In this document: one piece after another, positions 52,209 to 59,346 of the stretch
Layout: each line of letters begins with the position of its first letter
Position numbering within the stretch: position 1 is the first letter of the stretch
Source: Butyrivibrio fibrisolvens
Lineage (GTDB): Bacteria; Bacillota; Clostridia; Lachnospirales; Lachnospiraceae
Direction of reading: 5' to 3'
DNA length: 64,000 nucleotides
Assembly: GCF_037113525.1 (NCBI RefSeq)
Contig: NZ_CP146963.1
Location: 1,612,001-1,676,000 of the forward strand
Made by a program: the position numbers and the translations under genes
Notes under the pieces: generated by a model
Told to the model about the DNA's origin: nothing
The model's database searches: none
What the model saw: the letters and a program-made list of their open reading frames with translations, nothing else

Positions 52209-52501
52209 CAAATTTCGCACATATAAAATTTCACCAAAACCTTAAAGATTCCTGAGGATGGAAGTTAATAAATGATTCTGGGCCTTTGAAAAATATATTA
52301 AAATCAAGAGCTTGATAGATGGATATTTATATTTTGTTCAGGGGCCGCATGTTTGAGCGAAGCGAGTTTCGGACCCTAAAATATAAATATCCAGATATCA
52401 TGCCTTGAATTTTATATATTTATCAAGGCCCAGAATCATTTATTAACTTCCATCCTCAGGAATTCTCCAGGCATTTCTATATTTTATATGTGCGAAGTTT
52501 G
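52209..52501. repeat. 293-bp near-perfect palindrome
   Basis: Three nested arms pair: 52209-52229 with 52481-52501 (20 of 21 bp), 52248-52286 with 52425-52463 (39 of 39 bp), and 52320-52335 with 52378-52393 (16 of 16 bp); the central AGGGGCCG/CGGACCCT stem adds 7 of 8. The hairpin tip is about 22 nt at 52350 and contains GAGCGAAGCGAG. CTAACT stands on both sides: 52203-52208 immediately to the left and 52508-52513 six bases to the right. This could be a MITE-like insertion with a target duplication, or a large structured RNA. It contains no ORF of note. Confidence 0.8.
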
Positions 52502-52527
52502 AAAAGCCTAACTATAAGGAGGAGAAG

Positions 52528-52611
52528 ATGAGTTTAAGTGAATTACAAAAAGATCGTAATGCAGTAGTAGACAAACTTACAGGCGATGAAAGATTTATTA
52601 GATCTAAATAG
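52528..52611 (+). pseudogene. feoA remnant (N-terminal 27 codons)
   Basis: ATG after AAGGAGGAG starts M-S-L-S-E-L-Q-K-D-R-N-A-V-V-D-K-L-T-G-D-E-R-F-I-R-S-K and stops at 52609-52611. The opening S-L-S-E-L and the spacing to V-V-D-K-L-T-G match the first strand of FeoA-type SH3-like proteins, but the rest is missing. A 43-bp partial tandem repeat spans its end. The intact feoA is at 56101-56313. A short real peptide cannot be ruled out because the ribosome site is excellent. Confidence 0.5.
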
Positions 52612-52686
52612 CAAAAGTCAAATGATACTAAAAGGAACATATTGATCTAAATAGTAAAAACCAAATGATGATAAAACTAATACTTG
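52601..52686. repeat. 43-bp imperfect direct repeat
   Basis: The sequence starting GATCTAAATAGCAAAAGTCA at 52601 is repeated from 52644 (GATCTAAATAGTAAAAACCA) with a period of 43; identity is high over the first 33 bases and low after. It spans the end of the feoA remnant and indicates local duplication during decay. Confidence 0.6.
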
Positions 52687-52694
52687 GGCGTTAA

Positions 52695-52709
52695 TGATAA
52701 AAATTATCA
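52695..52709. promoter_or_regulatory. Fur-box-like 7-1-7 repeat
   Basis: TGATAAA-A-ATTATCA, 13 of 14 arm positions of the Fur consensus, in the gap before the P-type ATPase unit. Confidence 0.5.
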
Positions 52710-52756
52710 TCTACTCATCTTTGAGCGAAACTTATATTGTGTTAATCTAAGAAAAA

Positions 52757-52794
52757 GCAAACAAATGTGGGAGGATTCTGCATTTGTTTGTTTT
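52757..52794 (+). terminator. Hairpin with T run before the P-type ATPase unit
   Basis: CAAACAAATG (52758-52767) and CATTTGTTTG (52781-52790) form a perfect 10-bp stem with a 13-nt loop followed by TTTTC. It resembles a terminator for transcripts entering from the feoA remnant, or an attenuator ahead of the genes at 52842. Confidence 0.55.
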
Positions 52795-52806
52795 CATTTG
52801 TGGATA

Positions 52807-52822
52807 ATTAGAACATGCTAAC
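52807..52822. promoter_or_regulatory. Iron-box-like repeat before the P-type ATPase unit
   Basis: ATTAGAACATGCTAAC, one base changed from the GTTAG half-site, ending 19 bp before the first codon of the small membrane protein. Confidence 0.58.
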
Positions 52823-52841
52823 AGAATAGGAGATGATTTCA

Positions 52842-53090
52842 ATGAAAAAGTGGAAAAATTGCGTATGGTTTTTAGGCGGAGTTTTATTTGGAACAGCAGG
52901 TATCAAGGTTTTATCAAGTAAGGATGCCAAGAAGTGCTATACACATACAACAGCAGCTGTTCTTCGTGCAAAAGAGTGCGTAATGGATACCGCTAACAAG
53001 GTGCAGGAGAACTGCGGTGATGTCCTTGCTGAGGCGAAACAGATCAATGAAGATCGTAAGACAAAGGAAGATGTTACAGTCGGAGAGTAA
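52842..53090 (+). CDS. Small membrane-anchored protein preceding the P-type ATPase (DUF6110-like)
   Basis: 82 residues. ATG 52842 is preferred because ATG 52833 directly abuts AGGAG. One membrane helix (C-V-W-F-L-G-G-V-L-F-G-T-A-G), then A-K-K-C-Y-T-H-T-T-A-A-V-L-R-A-K-E-C-V-M-D-T and an acidic coiled helix. The glycine-rich helix plus helical tail recalls short YtxH/DUF6110 proteins that in clostridia precede metal P-type ATPases. It may modulate the ATPase. The stop codon lies within a 20-bp stem. Confidence 0.65.
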   Translation: MKKWKNCVWFLGGVLFGTAGIKVLSSKDAKKCYTHTTAAVLRAKECVMDTANKVQENCGDVLAEAKQINEDRKTKEDVTVGE

Positions 53091-53125
53091 TAAGTTTGAA
53101 AAAAATTTTCAAACTTATTACTCTC
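53083..53125 (+). promoter_or_regulatory. 20-bp perfect hairpin at the junction with the ATPase gene
   Basis: GAGAGTAATAAGTTTGAAAA (53083-53102) is the exact complement of 53106-53125, leaving a 3-nt loop. The stem covers the upstream stop codon (53088-53090) and ends 16 bp before the ATPase start. Right after it, CGACATGAGGTTAA precedes the ATG, the same block as in the AraC leader. A post-transcriptional role in translating or stabilising the ATPase mRNA is likely; there is no long T run on the plus strand. Confidence 0.7.
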
Positions 53126-53141
53126 GACATGAGGTTAAGTT

Positions 53142-55265
53142 ATGAAAATAGTCATAAAACATGAGATAAGCGGTCGTATCCGTTTTTCCATGCCTAAGAG
53201 ACGATTTTCTTTTGAAGAAGCAGATAGATTACAGTACTATCTGCTTTCTCTTGATGGTGTGGAAAAAGCTATCGTCTATGAGAGAAGCGCGGATGCAGTA
53301 GTTGTCTATACTGGTGACAGAGACAAACTCCTGTCTCTGATCACTAAGTTCGATGCAGAATCTGAGGATATTAAGGCTCTTGTTCCAGAGAACACTGGGA
53401 GAGAGTTGATGGCATCTTATAAAGAAAAGCTTCTTACAAATGTCGTAGTTCACTATGGCTGTAAAGCTTTTTTGCCATCTCCAATAAAGCGTATTAAAGC
53501 CATTGTTATGGCTACAAAGTTTATTTATAAGGGACTCGTTAGTCTCTTTAAGCACAGGAAACTTGAAGTATCAGTTCTTGATGCAACGGCTATTACAGTA
53601 TCTCTTCTAACAGGAGATTATGAGACTGCATCTTCAGTAATGTTCCTGCTTGGCGTAGGTGATCTTCTTGAAGAGTGGACCCACAAAAAGTCAGTGGACG
53701 ATCTTGCAAGGAGCATGGCCCTTAAGTCAGATAAGGTATGGCTTAAGAAGGACGGCATTGAAGTGCAGGTTCCGATCAGCCAGATAGTTCCTGGTGACCA
53801 GATTTCTGTAAGAGTAGGAAGTGTTATCCCTCTTGATGGAACCGTTATATCCGGTGAAGCCATGGTCAATCAGGCGACCCTGACCGGAGAAGGTATTCCT
53901 GTTGAGAAAAAAGAAGGCGCCTATGTCTATGCCGGTACAGTTATAGAAGAAGGTGACATAGTTCTTAAGGTTGAAAAAGCATCCGGTGCAACCAGATATG
54001 AAAAGATCATAAGGATGATAGAAGAGTCCGAGCAGCTCAAGTCAGGCGTTGAGTCAAGAGCAGAGCATCTGGCAGACAGACTTGTTCCTTATACACTTGG
54101 TGGAACGGCTCTTGCATATCTTCTGACAAGGAACGTGACAAAAGCTCTGTCAGTTCTTATGGTTGACTTCTCCTGTGCTTTAAAACTCTCTATGCCTGTT
54201 ACAGTACTTTCTGCAATGAGAGAGTGTCAGGACAATCATCTGACAGTTAAAGGTGGTAAGTTCCTTGAAGCAATCGCTGATGCAGACACGATAGTTTTTG
54301 ACAAAACAGGAACACTTACAATGGCAACACCTAAAGTGGTTGATGTTGTTACTTTCTCAGGAAATGATAAGGATGAAATGCTACGCATAGCAGCATGCCT
54401 TGAAGAGCATTATCCTCATTCGATCGCAAATGCGGTTGTTGCAGAGGCAGCAAATAGAGGCCTTGAGCACAATGAGATGCACAGCAAGGTTGAATACGTA
54501 GTTGCTCATGGTATCGCATCAAACATAGATGGACAGAAAGTTGTTATCGGAAGCTGGCACTTCGTTATGGAAGATGAAAAATGCATAATTCCGGAAGGTG
54601 AAGAAGAGAAGCTTGATAACATATCCAAGCAGTATTCAAGACTCTTCCTTGCTATAGGAGGAAAGCTTTCTGCAGTAATCTGCCTTGAAGACCCGCTACG
54701 ACCTGAAGCTCCTGATGTAATCAAAAAGCTTCATAAAGCAGGCTTTAAGAACATCGTCATGATGACAGGCGACTCCAAACATACAGCTAAGAGAGTTGCC
54801 AAAAAAGTAGGCGTTGATGCATATTATGCTGAAGTTCTTCCTGAAGAAAAAGCCGGATTTGTACAAAAAGAAAGAGAAAAAGGTCACACTGTAGTAATGA
54901 TCGGCGACGGAATAAATGATTCCCCTGCCTTGTCAGAAGCTGACTGCGGAATTGCAATAAGCGAAGGCGCTCAGCTTGCCCGCCAGATCGCAGATGTCAT
55001 GATATCTGAAGACGACCTTTATAAACTCATCACATTAAAAGAACTTAGTGTCCTTTTAATGAAACGAATCCGCTTTAACTACCGCTTCGTTGTAAGTTTC
55101 AACATGGGACTTATCGGCCTGGGCCTTCTCGGAACAATCGCCCCCGCCACCAGCGCCATGCTTCATAACGGCTCTACAATAGCATTGGGGCTTCATAGTA
55201 TGACTAATCTAAAGAATGATGCTTCAGACAAAAGCAACTCGGAAAAAGAAGTTTTTGTGAGATAA
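53142..55265 (+). CDS. P1B-type heavy-metal-transporting P-type ATPase
   Basis: 707 residues. N-terminal HMA-like domain without a C-x-x-C motif (about 1-75), membrane helices, actuator T-L-T-G-E-G-I-P-V, then the transmembrane metal motif D-F-S-C-A-L-K-L-S-M-P (Cys345) in place of C-P-C or S-P-C, phosphorylation motif F-D-K-T-G-T-L-T (Asp387), H-P motif E-E-H-Y-P-H-S and hinge M-I-G-D-G-I-N-D-S-P-A-L. The missing Pro directly after Cys is unusual among textbook P1B pumps. With Feo, DtxR and Fur nearby I expect an iron or manganese efflux role, but the motif does not prove the metal. Confidence 0.9.
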   Translation: MKIVIKHEISGRIRFSMPKRRFSFEEADRLQYYLLSLDGVEKAIVYERSADAVVVYTGDRDKLLSLITKFDAESEDIKALVPENTGRELMASYKEKLLTNVVVHYGCKAFLPSPIKRIKAIVMATKFIYKGLVSLFKHRKLEVSVLDATAITVSLLTGDYETASSVMFLLGVGDLLEEWTHKKSVDDLARSMALKSDKVWLKKDGIEVQVPISQIVPGDQISVRVGSVIPLDGTVISGEAMVNQATLTGEGIPVEKKEGAYVYAGTVIEEGDIVLKVEKASGATRYEKIIRMIEESEQLKSGVESRAEHLADRLVPYTLGGTALAYLLTRNVTKALSVLMVDFSCALKLSMPVTVLSAMRECQDNHLTVKGGKFLEAIADADTIVFDKTGTLTMATPKVVDVVTFSGNDKDEMLRIAACLEEHYPHSIANAVVAEAANRGLEHNEMHSKVEYVVAHGIASNIDGQKVVIGSWHFVMEDEKCIIPEGEEEKLDNISKQYSRLFLAIGGKLSAVICLEDPLRPEAPDVIKKLHKAGFKNIVMMTGDSKHTAKRVAKKVGVDAYYAEVLPEEKAGFVQKEREKGHTVVMIGDGINDSPALSEADCGIAISEGAQLARQIADVMISEDDLYKLITLKELSVLLMKRIRFNYRFVVSFNMGLIGLGLLGTIAPATSAMLHNGSTIALGLHSMTNLKNDASDKSNSEKEVFVR

Positions 55266-55296
55266 AGATTCGAATAAATAGTTACTAAAATGTAAA

Positions 55297-55325
55297 GAAT
55301 CGGGAGGCTGACAGCCTCCCGATTC
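55297..55325. terminator. Bidirectional terminator between the P-type ATPase and DtxR
   Basis: GAATCGGGAGGCTG and the complementary CAGCCTCCCGATTC give a 13-14 bp GC-rich stem with almost no loop. It can end both converging transcripts. Confidence 0.75.
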
Positions 55326-55333
55326 GCTATGTC

Positions 55334-55708
55334 TTATTTATTTCCATACTTTGCGCGGTGCGCCTTGATCGCATCGAAAGTTGTGTCGCTAATGTAGTGC
55401 TCTATGCGACATGCATCTTCGGATGCGGTTTTTTCATCAACTCCAAGATCCATCAATACATCCGTAAGGACTGTATGGCGTTCATAAATGCGCTTTGCAA
55501 GAACTGCGCCAGCTTCGGACAGCTTTACAAAGCCGTATTCATCAATTTTTATAAGCCCTTCGTCCTTTAAAAGGTGCATTGCCCTGCTGACGGAAGGTCT
55601 TGAATAGCCGAGCTCTTCACCTATATCGATAGCTCTGACGTTGGTGTGTGTCTGTGAAAGAACATAAATTGTTTCGAGATACATTTCGCCGGATTCTTGT
55701 AATGCCAT
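55334..55708 (-). CDS. DtxR/MntR-family metal-dependent repressor
   Basis: 124 residues, close to MntR in size and lacking the SH3-like third domain. Winged helix with A-I-D-I-G-E-E-L-G-Y-S-R-P-S-V-S-R-A-M-H-L-L; dimerisation part with metal ligands in M-Y-L-E-T-I, Y-E-R-H-T-V-L, D-A-C-R-I-E-H-Y-I. The start is the ATG complementary to 55706-55708 behind GGGGGAAA, not the upstream ATG. It is the best candidate for the protein binding the GTTAG-N6-CTAAC sites in this window, which resemble DtxR-type operators. Confidence 0.9.
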   Translation of the reverse strand: MALQESGEMYLETIYVLSQTHTNVRAIDIGEELGYSRPSVSRAMHLLKDEGLIKIDEYGFVKLSEAGAVLAKRIYERHTVLTDVLMDLGVDEKTASEDACRIEHYISDTTFDAIKAHRAKYGNK

Positions 55709-55862
55709 ATTTCCCCCTATTATTATCAAAAAACAATATGCTTAATATAGACAAGGACATATTGTTATGTCAGATTCATTTTTGTTACTGGAAAAATATT
55801 CACAGTAACTCACTTCTAATCTGTATTTAAGAATACTACATAAAAAGGGTATTGACAACGAA

Positions 55863-55903
55863 GTTAGCAGGTGGTAACCTTTACAAGGTTAGGCGAAACT
55901 AAC
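55863..55903. promoter_or_regulatory. Iron-box pair in the DtxR-feoA interval
   Basis: GTTAGCAGGTGGTAAC (55863-55878, one mismatch) and GTTAGGCGAAACTAAC (55888-55903, perfect half-sites), 25 bp apart. About 155 bp before the feoA start and about 165 bp from the DtxR start, so they may serve both genes. Confidence 0.6.
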
Positions 55904-56006
55904 ATCAGAATATAAAACATCTAGAATAATCTCAGAAAATGAGATGTCTTTCTTATACCATTTTTGGCATTGAAACGATAAAAACGTGAAAATTAAAGGA
56001 TTTTAA

Positions 56007-56060
56007 TTGACAATTATTCTCAATTAGGTTATTCTATAGACACAGTTAGCGGATGCTAAT
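56007..56060 (+). promoter_or_regulatory. feoA promoter with Fur box and iron box
   Basis: TTGACA (56007-56012), 17 bp, TATTCT (56030-56035). TGACAAT-T-ATTCTCA (56008-56022) is a Fur-like 7-1-7 dyad over the -35 region (12 of 14), and GTTAGCGGATGCTAAT (56045-56060) an iron box with one change just past the start site. A further half-site, AGCTAAC, is at 56074-56080. Both regulators could repress here. Confidence 0.68.
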
Positions 56061-56100
56061 TGTGATTATCAATAGCTAACCTATGGCAAGGAGGTTTTTT

Positions 56101-56313
56101 ATGACACTTAATGATGCAGATCTCGGAAGAGAATATACGATAGATTCTGTCGAGACTGGCGGCGATGAGGAAATGGAAAGTTTTCTTTTTTCACTTGGCT
56201 GTTATAGCGGAGAGAAGATCACAGTTGTAGACAGAAAGCGAAATTTGGTGGTCGCTATCAAGGACGGCAGATATAATATAGACCCTGAGTTAGCAAGTGC
56301 TATCAAGATTTGA
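56101..56313 (+). CDS. feoA: FeoA ferrous iron transport accessory protein
   Basis: 70 residues, one SH3-like FeoA domain with T-L-N-D-A-D-L-G-R-E-Y, then S-L-G-C-Y-S-G-E-K-I-T-V-V and V-V-A-I-K-D-G-R-Y. The ATG at 56101 follows AAGGAGG at 56089-56095; the ATG at 56083 is upstream of it. FeoA supports FeoB at the cytoplasmic face. The 94-bp gap to feoB has its own AGGAGG. Confidence 0.9.
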   Translation: MTLNDADLGREYTIDSVETGGDEEMESFLFSLGCYSGEKITVVDRKRNLVVAIKDGRYNIDPELASAIKI

Positions 56314-56407
56314 TGAAATTGTTAATTGTTCTTTTGCAAAGGCGTACAGAGGAATACTTACACCGGTTGCAATTGGGATGATAAAGAATATTTAGGAGGA
56401 AAATGTA

Positions 56408-58399
56408 ATGAGAATCGCTATGGCGGGTAACCCGAACAGTGGAAAAACTACCATGTACAACGCCCTTACAGGTAGAAGCGAAAAGATCGGTAACTGGGCA
56501 GGTGTTACGGTTGACAAGAAAGAGAGCGTTATCAAGAAAAGCTATTATAATGGGGACAAGGAGCTTATCGCTGTCGATCTTCCTGGAGCATATTCAATGT
56601 CTCCTTTCACATCAGAGGAGAGTATCACAAGTGGATATGTTAAGAACGAGAATCCTGATGCTATCATTAACATCGTTGATGCAACTAACCTTAGCAGAAG
56701 CCTTTTCTTTACAACTCAGCTCCTTGAGCTTGGTGTTCCTGTAATTGTAGCACTTAACAAGACTGATGCTAACGATAAAAAGGGTAACACTATTGATGAA
56801 AAGAAGCTTTCTGAAAAGCTTGGCTGTCCTGTTATCAAGACAGTTGCAACTTCAGAAAAAGGTCTTAAGGAAGTAGTTGAGACTGCAGCAGCACTTGAAG
56901 GAAAGGGTCAGAAAGAGCCTTATGTTCAGGGTGATGTAGATCTTACAAATAAAGCTGCCGTAGAAACAGCAGATAGAAAGCGTTTTGAGTTTGTTAACAA
57001 GATTGTCTCTGAAGTAGAGAATCGTAAAGTTCTTACAAAAGACAAGAACTTTGGAGATACTATCGATAATATAGTTACACATCCTATTCTTGGAATAGTA
57101 ATATTCGCAGCAGTTATGTGGCTTGTATTCTATATTTCACAGACAACCGTCGGAACATGGCTGTCAGAGCTTCTTGCAGGTTGGATCGAAGACTTCCAGG
57201 GATTTGTAGGAGACAAGATGGCAGATGCTAATCCGCTTTTATATGCTATCCTTGTTGATGGTATCATCGGCGGTGTTGGTGCTGTTGTAGGATTCCTTCC
57301 ACTTGTAATGGTAATGTACTTCCTCATCGCACTCTTAGAGGATTGCGGATACATGGCAAGAGCTACAGTTGTTCTTGATCCAATCTTCAAGAGAGTAGGT
57401 CTTTCAGGTAAGTCTGTTATCCCTATGATCATCGGTACAGGTTGCGGTATTCCTGCTATCATGTCATGTCGTACTATCAGAAATGAAAGAGAAAGACGCT
57501 CAACAGCAATGCTTGCAACATTCATGCCTTGCGGAGCTAAGCTCCCTGTTATAGCTCTTTTTGCAGGAGCATTCTTCCCTGAATCAAGATGGGTTGGATT
57601 TGCATCATATTTTGTTGGTATACTTCTTATCCTTCTTGGAGCACTTCTCATCAAGGCTATCACAGGTATGAAGTACAGAAAGAGCTTCTTTATCATTGAG
57701 CTTCCTGAGTACAAGGTACCAAGCCTTATGTTCGCAATTAAGTCTATGCTTGAAAGAGGTAAGGCTTACATCGTAAAAGCAGGAACAGTTATTCTTGTAT
57801 GTAACACAGTAGTTCAGATCATGAGCACATTTGATTTCAGCTTCCAGCCAGTTGAGGAAGGAATGGAGAGCACATCAATTCTTGCAGGAATCGCAGGACC
57901 ATTTGCTTACCTTCTTGTTCCTGTAGTAGGTGTTGTAAGCTGGCAGCTTGCAGCAGCAGCGATCACAGGCTTTATTGCTAAAGAGAACGTTGTTGGAACA
58001 ATTGCTACAGTATTTGCAATCTCAAACCTCATCGATACAGAAGAGCTTGAGCTCATCGGTGAAGGAAATGCAGTAGCAGCAGTTATGGGAATCACAAAGG
58101 TTGCAGCACTTGCATACCTTATGTTCAACCTTTACACACCACCATGTTTTGCAGCTCTTGGAGCTATGAACTCTGAGATGAAGTCAGCTAAGTGGCTGTG
58201 GGGTGCAATCGCACTTCAGCTTGCAACAGGATTCTCAGTAGGATTCCTTGTATATCAGTTTGGCACTCTGTTCACAACAGGTTCATTTGGTGTTGGTTTC
58301 GTATACGGACTTATAGCTATTGCAGCATTTGCAGGAGTTGTGGTATACCTTATCAAGAGAAATCAGAAGGCAATTGTTGCTGAATACAAACTTGATTGA
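56408..58399 (+). CDS. feoB: FeoB ferrous iron transporter
   Basis: 663 residues. N-terminal GTPase with G1 GNPNSGKTT, G2 Thr in N-W-A-G-V-T-V, G3 DLPGAY, G4 NKTD; a helical spacer; then a membrane part with two gate/nucleoside-recognition segments carrying G-C-G-I-P-A-I-M-S-C-R-T and a second Cys-containing helix with V-C-N-T-V-V. The length is on the short side of normal (700-800). It imports Fe2+ under anaerobic conditions. Followed by the small FeoB-associated protein. Confidence 0.95.
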   Translation: MRIAMAGNPNSGKTTMYNALTGRSEKIGNWAGVTVDKKESVIKKSYYNGDKELIAVDLPGAYSMSPFTSEESITSGYVKNENPDAIINIVDATNLSRSLFFTTQLLELGVPVIVALNKTDANDKKGNTIDEKKLSEKLGCPVIKTVATSEKGLKEVVETAAALEGKGQKEPYVQGDVDLTNKAAVETADRKRFEFVNKIVSEVENRKVLTKDKNFGDTIDNIVTHPILGIVIFAAVMWLVFYISQTTVGTWLSELLAGWIEDFQGFVGDKMADANPLLYAILVDGIIGGVGAVVGFLPLVMVMYFLIALLEDCGYMARATVVLDPIFKRVGLSGKSVIPMIIGTGCGIPAIMSCRTIRNERERRSTAMLATFMPCGAKLPVIALFAGAFFPESRWVGFASYFVGILLILLGALLIKAITGMKYRKSFFIIELPEYKVPSLMFAIKSMLERGKAYIVKAGTVILVCNTVVQIMSTFDFSFQPVEEGMESTSILAGIAGPFAYLLVPVVGVVSWQLAAAAITGFIAKENVVGTIATVFAISNLIDTEELELIGEGNAVAAVMGITKVAALAYLMFNLYTPPCFAALGAMNSEMKSAKWLWGAIALQLATGFSVGFLVYQFGTLFTTGSFGVGFVYGLIAIAAFAGVVVYLIKRNQKAIVAEYKLD

Positions 58400-58487
58400 G
58401 AAAAATGTATTTAGTTTCTTTTAATAGGGTTTTGAGTTAAAAGAGTTAATGATCCGATAACTCTCCCGAATTAGTATGAGGTTTATT

Positions 58488-58634
58488 ATGGCAGATTTTG
58501 TAGCTATCGTAGTAATAGTACTGCTGGTTGGACTTGCAATCCGGTACATCTACAAGGAAAAGAAAAAAGGTGTACATTGCATTGGATGTCCTATGGCAGG
58601 GAACTGTCATAAGTCGGTGAAATGTAAAACTTAA
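58488..58634 (+). CDS. FeoB-associated Cys-rich membrane protein
   Basis: 48 residues, one N-terminal membrane helix (V-A-I-V-V-I-V-L-L-V-G-L-A-I) and a basic Cys-rich tail: H-C-I-G-C-P-M-A-G-N-C-H-K-S-V-K-C. Such proteins (FeoC-like or Cys-rich partners) commonly follow feoB in anaerobic Firmicutes, probably binding iron. Too short for the usual ORF cut-off. A weak AGG site precedes the ATG. Confidence 0.75.
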   Translation: MADFVAIVVIVLLVGLAIRYIYKEKKKGVHCIGCPMAGNCHKSVKCKT

Positions 58635-58637
58635 TTG

Positions 58638-58670
58638 ATATAGCCCGCTATATATGCGGGCTATATTTTA
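58638..58670 (+). terminator. Terminator of the feo operon
   Basis: ATATAGCCCGC (58638-58648) and GCGGGCTATAT (58656-58666), an 11-bp perfect stem followed by T-rich sequence. An iron box for the next gene begins at 58679. Confidence 0.8.
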
Positions 58671-58678
58671 AGAATAAG

Positions 58679-58694
58679 GTTAGCAAAGACTAAC
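58679..58694. promoter_or_regulatory. Iron-box-like repeat before the short Fur gene
   Basis: GTTAGCAAAGACTAAC with perfect half-sites, 42 bp before the start codon of the Fur-like gene. Confidence 0.6.
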
Positions 58695-58736
58695 GTAATA
58701 ACGAATATCTTCAAACCATAACTAAAGAGGAATAGT

Positions 58737-58973
58737 ATGAGTAATGAGCAGATAATTACGGCACTACGGGAAAAAGGGATGCGTATTACCAAGCAAAGAG
58801 AACTGGTTGCTGGTATCATCGCAGACAATGACGGAGTCTCATGTAAAGATATTTGCTGCATGGTAAGAAGCAAGGATCGTTCTATAGGTGTTGCTACAGT
58901 ATACCGCATGATCAAAGTATTGGAAGATATTGGTGTTGTAGAAAGGATTGATATAATCAAGCATCAGGTGTGA
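58737..58973 (+). CDS. Short Fur-family protein (DNA-binding domain only)
   Basis: 78 residues. It contains the Fur winged helix: L-R-E-K-G-M-R-I-T-K-Q-R-E-L-V-A-G-I-I, K-D-I-C-C-M-V-R-S-K and G-V-A-T-V-Y-R-M-I-K-V-L. Typical Fur proteins have about 140 residues, with a C-terminal dimerisation and metal-binding half that is absent. The stop is clean, with no continuation in other frames seen. The Cys-Cys pair could be a sensor. It may be a natural short version linked to feo, or a truncated gene. Confidence 0.8.
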   Translation: MSNEQIITALREKGMRITKQRELVAGIIADNDGVSCKDICCMVRSKDRSIGVATVYRMIKVLEDIGVVERIDIIKHQV

Positions 58974-59015
58974 CGCTTGATATATTATGAAAGATAATAT
59001 AATCGGGTAGATCTA

Positions 59016-59052
59016 ATAGCTCAGTCGTAAGTTTGGCTGAGCTATTTTTTTA
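59016..59052 (+). terminator. Terminator after the Fur-like gene
   Basis: AATAGCTCAG pairs with CTGAGCTATT around a short loop, followed by a run of Ts. The interval 59053-59346 after it has no convincing gene. Confidence 0.75.
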
Positions 59053-59346
59053 TAAAACTAATAAACATTTCCGCTTCTTTACAAAGGGGAAGGTGGAGAA
59101 AAATAAGAAAAATTCGTTTATACATAGGTTCGTTGTCCAGTGTTGCATGACGAAAATCCAAAACATATAATGTAACTAGTGTACTGACTCGTTCATATTT
59201 AATCAAATTACTTGGCTATGAATTTATCTACATCGTCATAAAATCTCGCTAATGCTAGTACATGTTTAGAAGCATAAAATACAAGTGTTGGATGAGAAGT
59301 GAAAGAAATATAATAAACTGGCAAAGTATGATGGTAGGAGGTTTTG

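Noticed and set aside
52209..52501. Insertion sequence with transposase
   Set aside because: The palindrome has no coding capacity and no transposase gene is near it. A non-autonomous element remains possible.
56288..56303. Iron-box-like GTTAGCAAGTGCTATC inside feoA
   Set aside because: It lies within codons for L-A-S-A-I, has a broken right half-site, and is likely chance.
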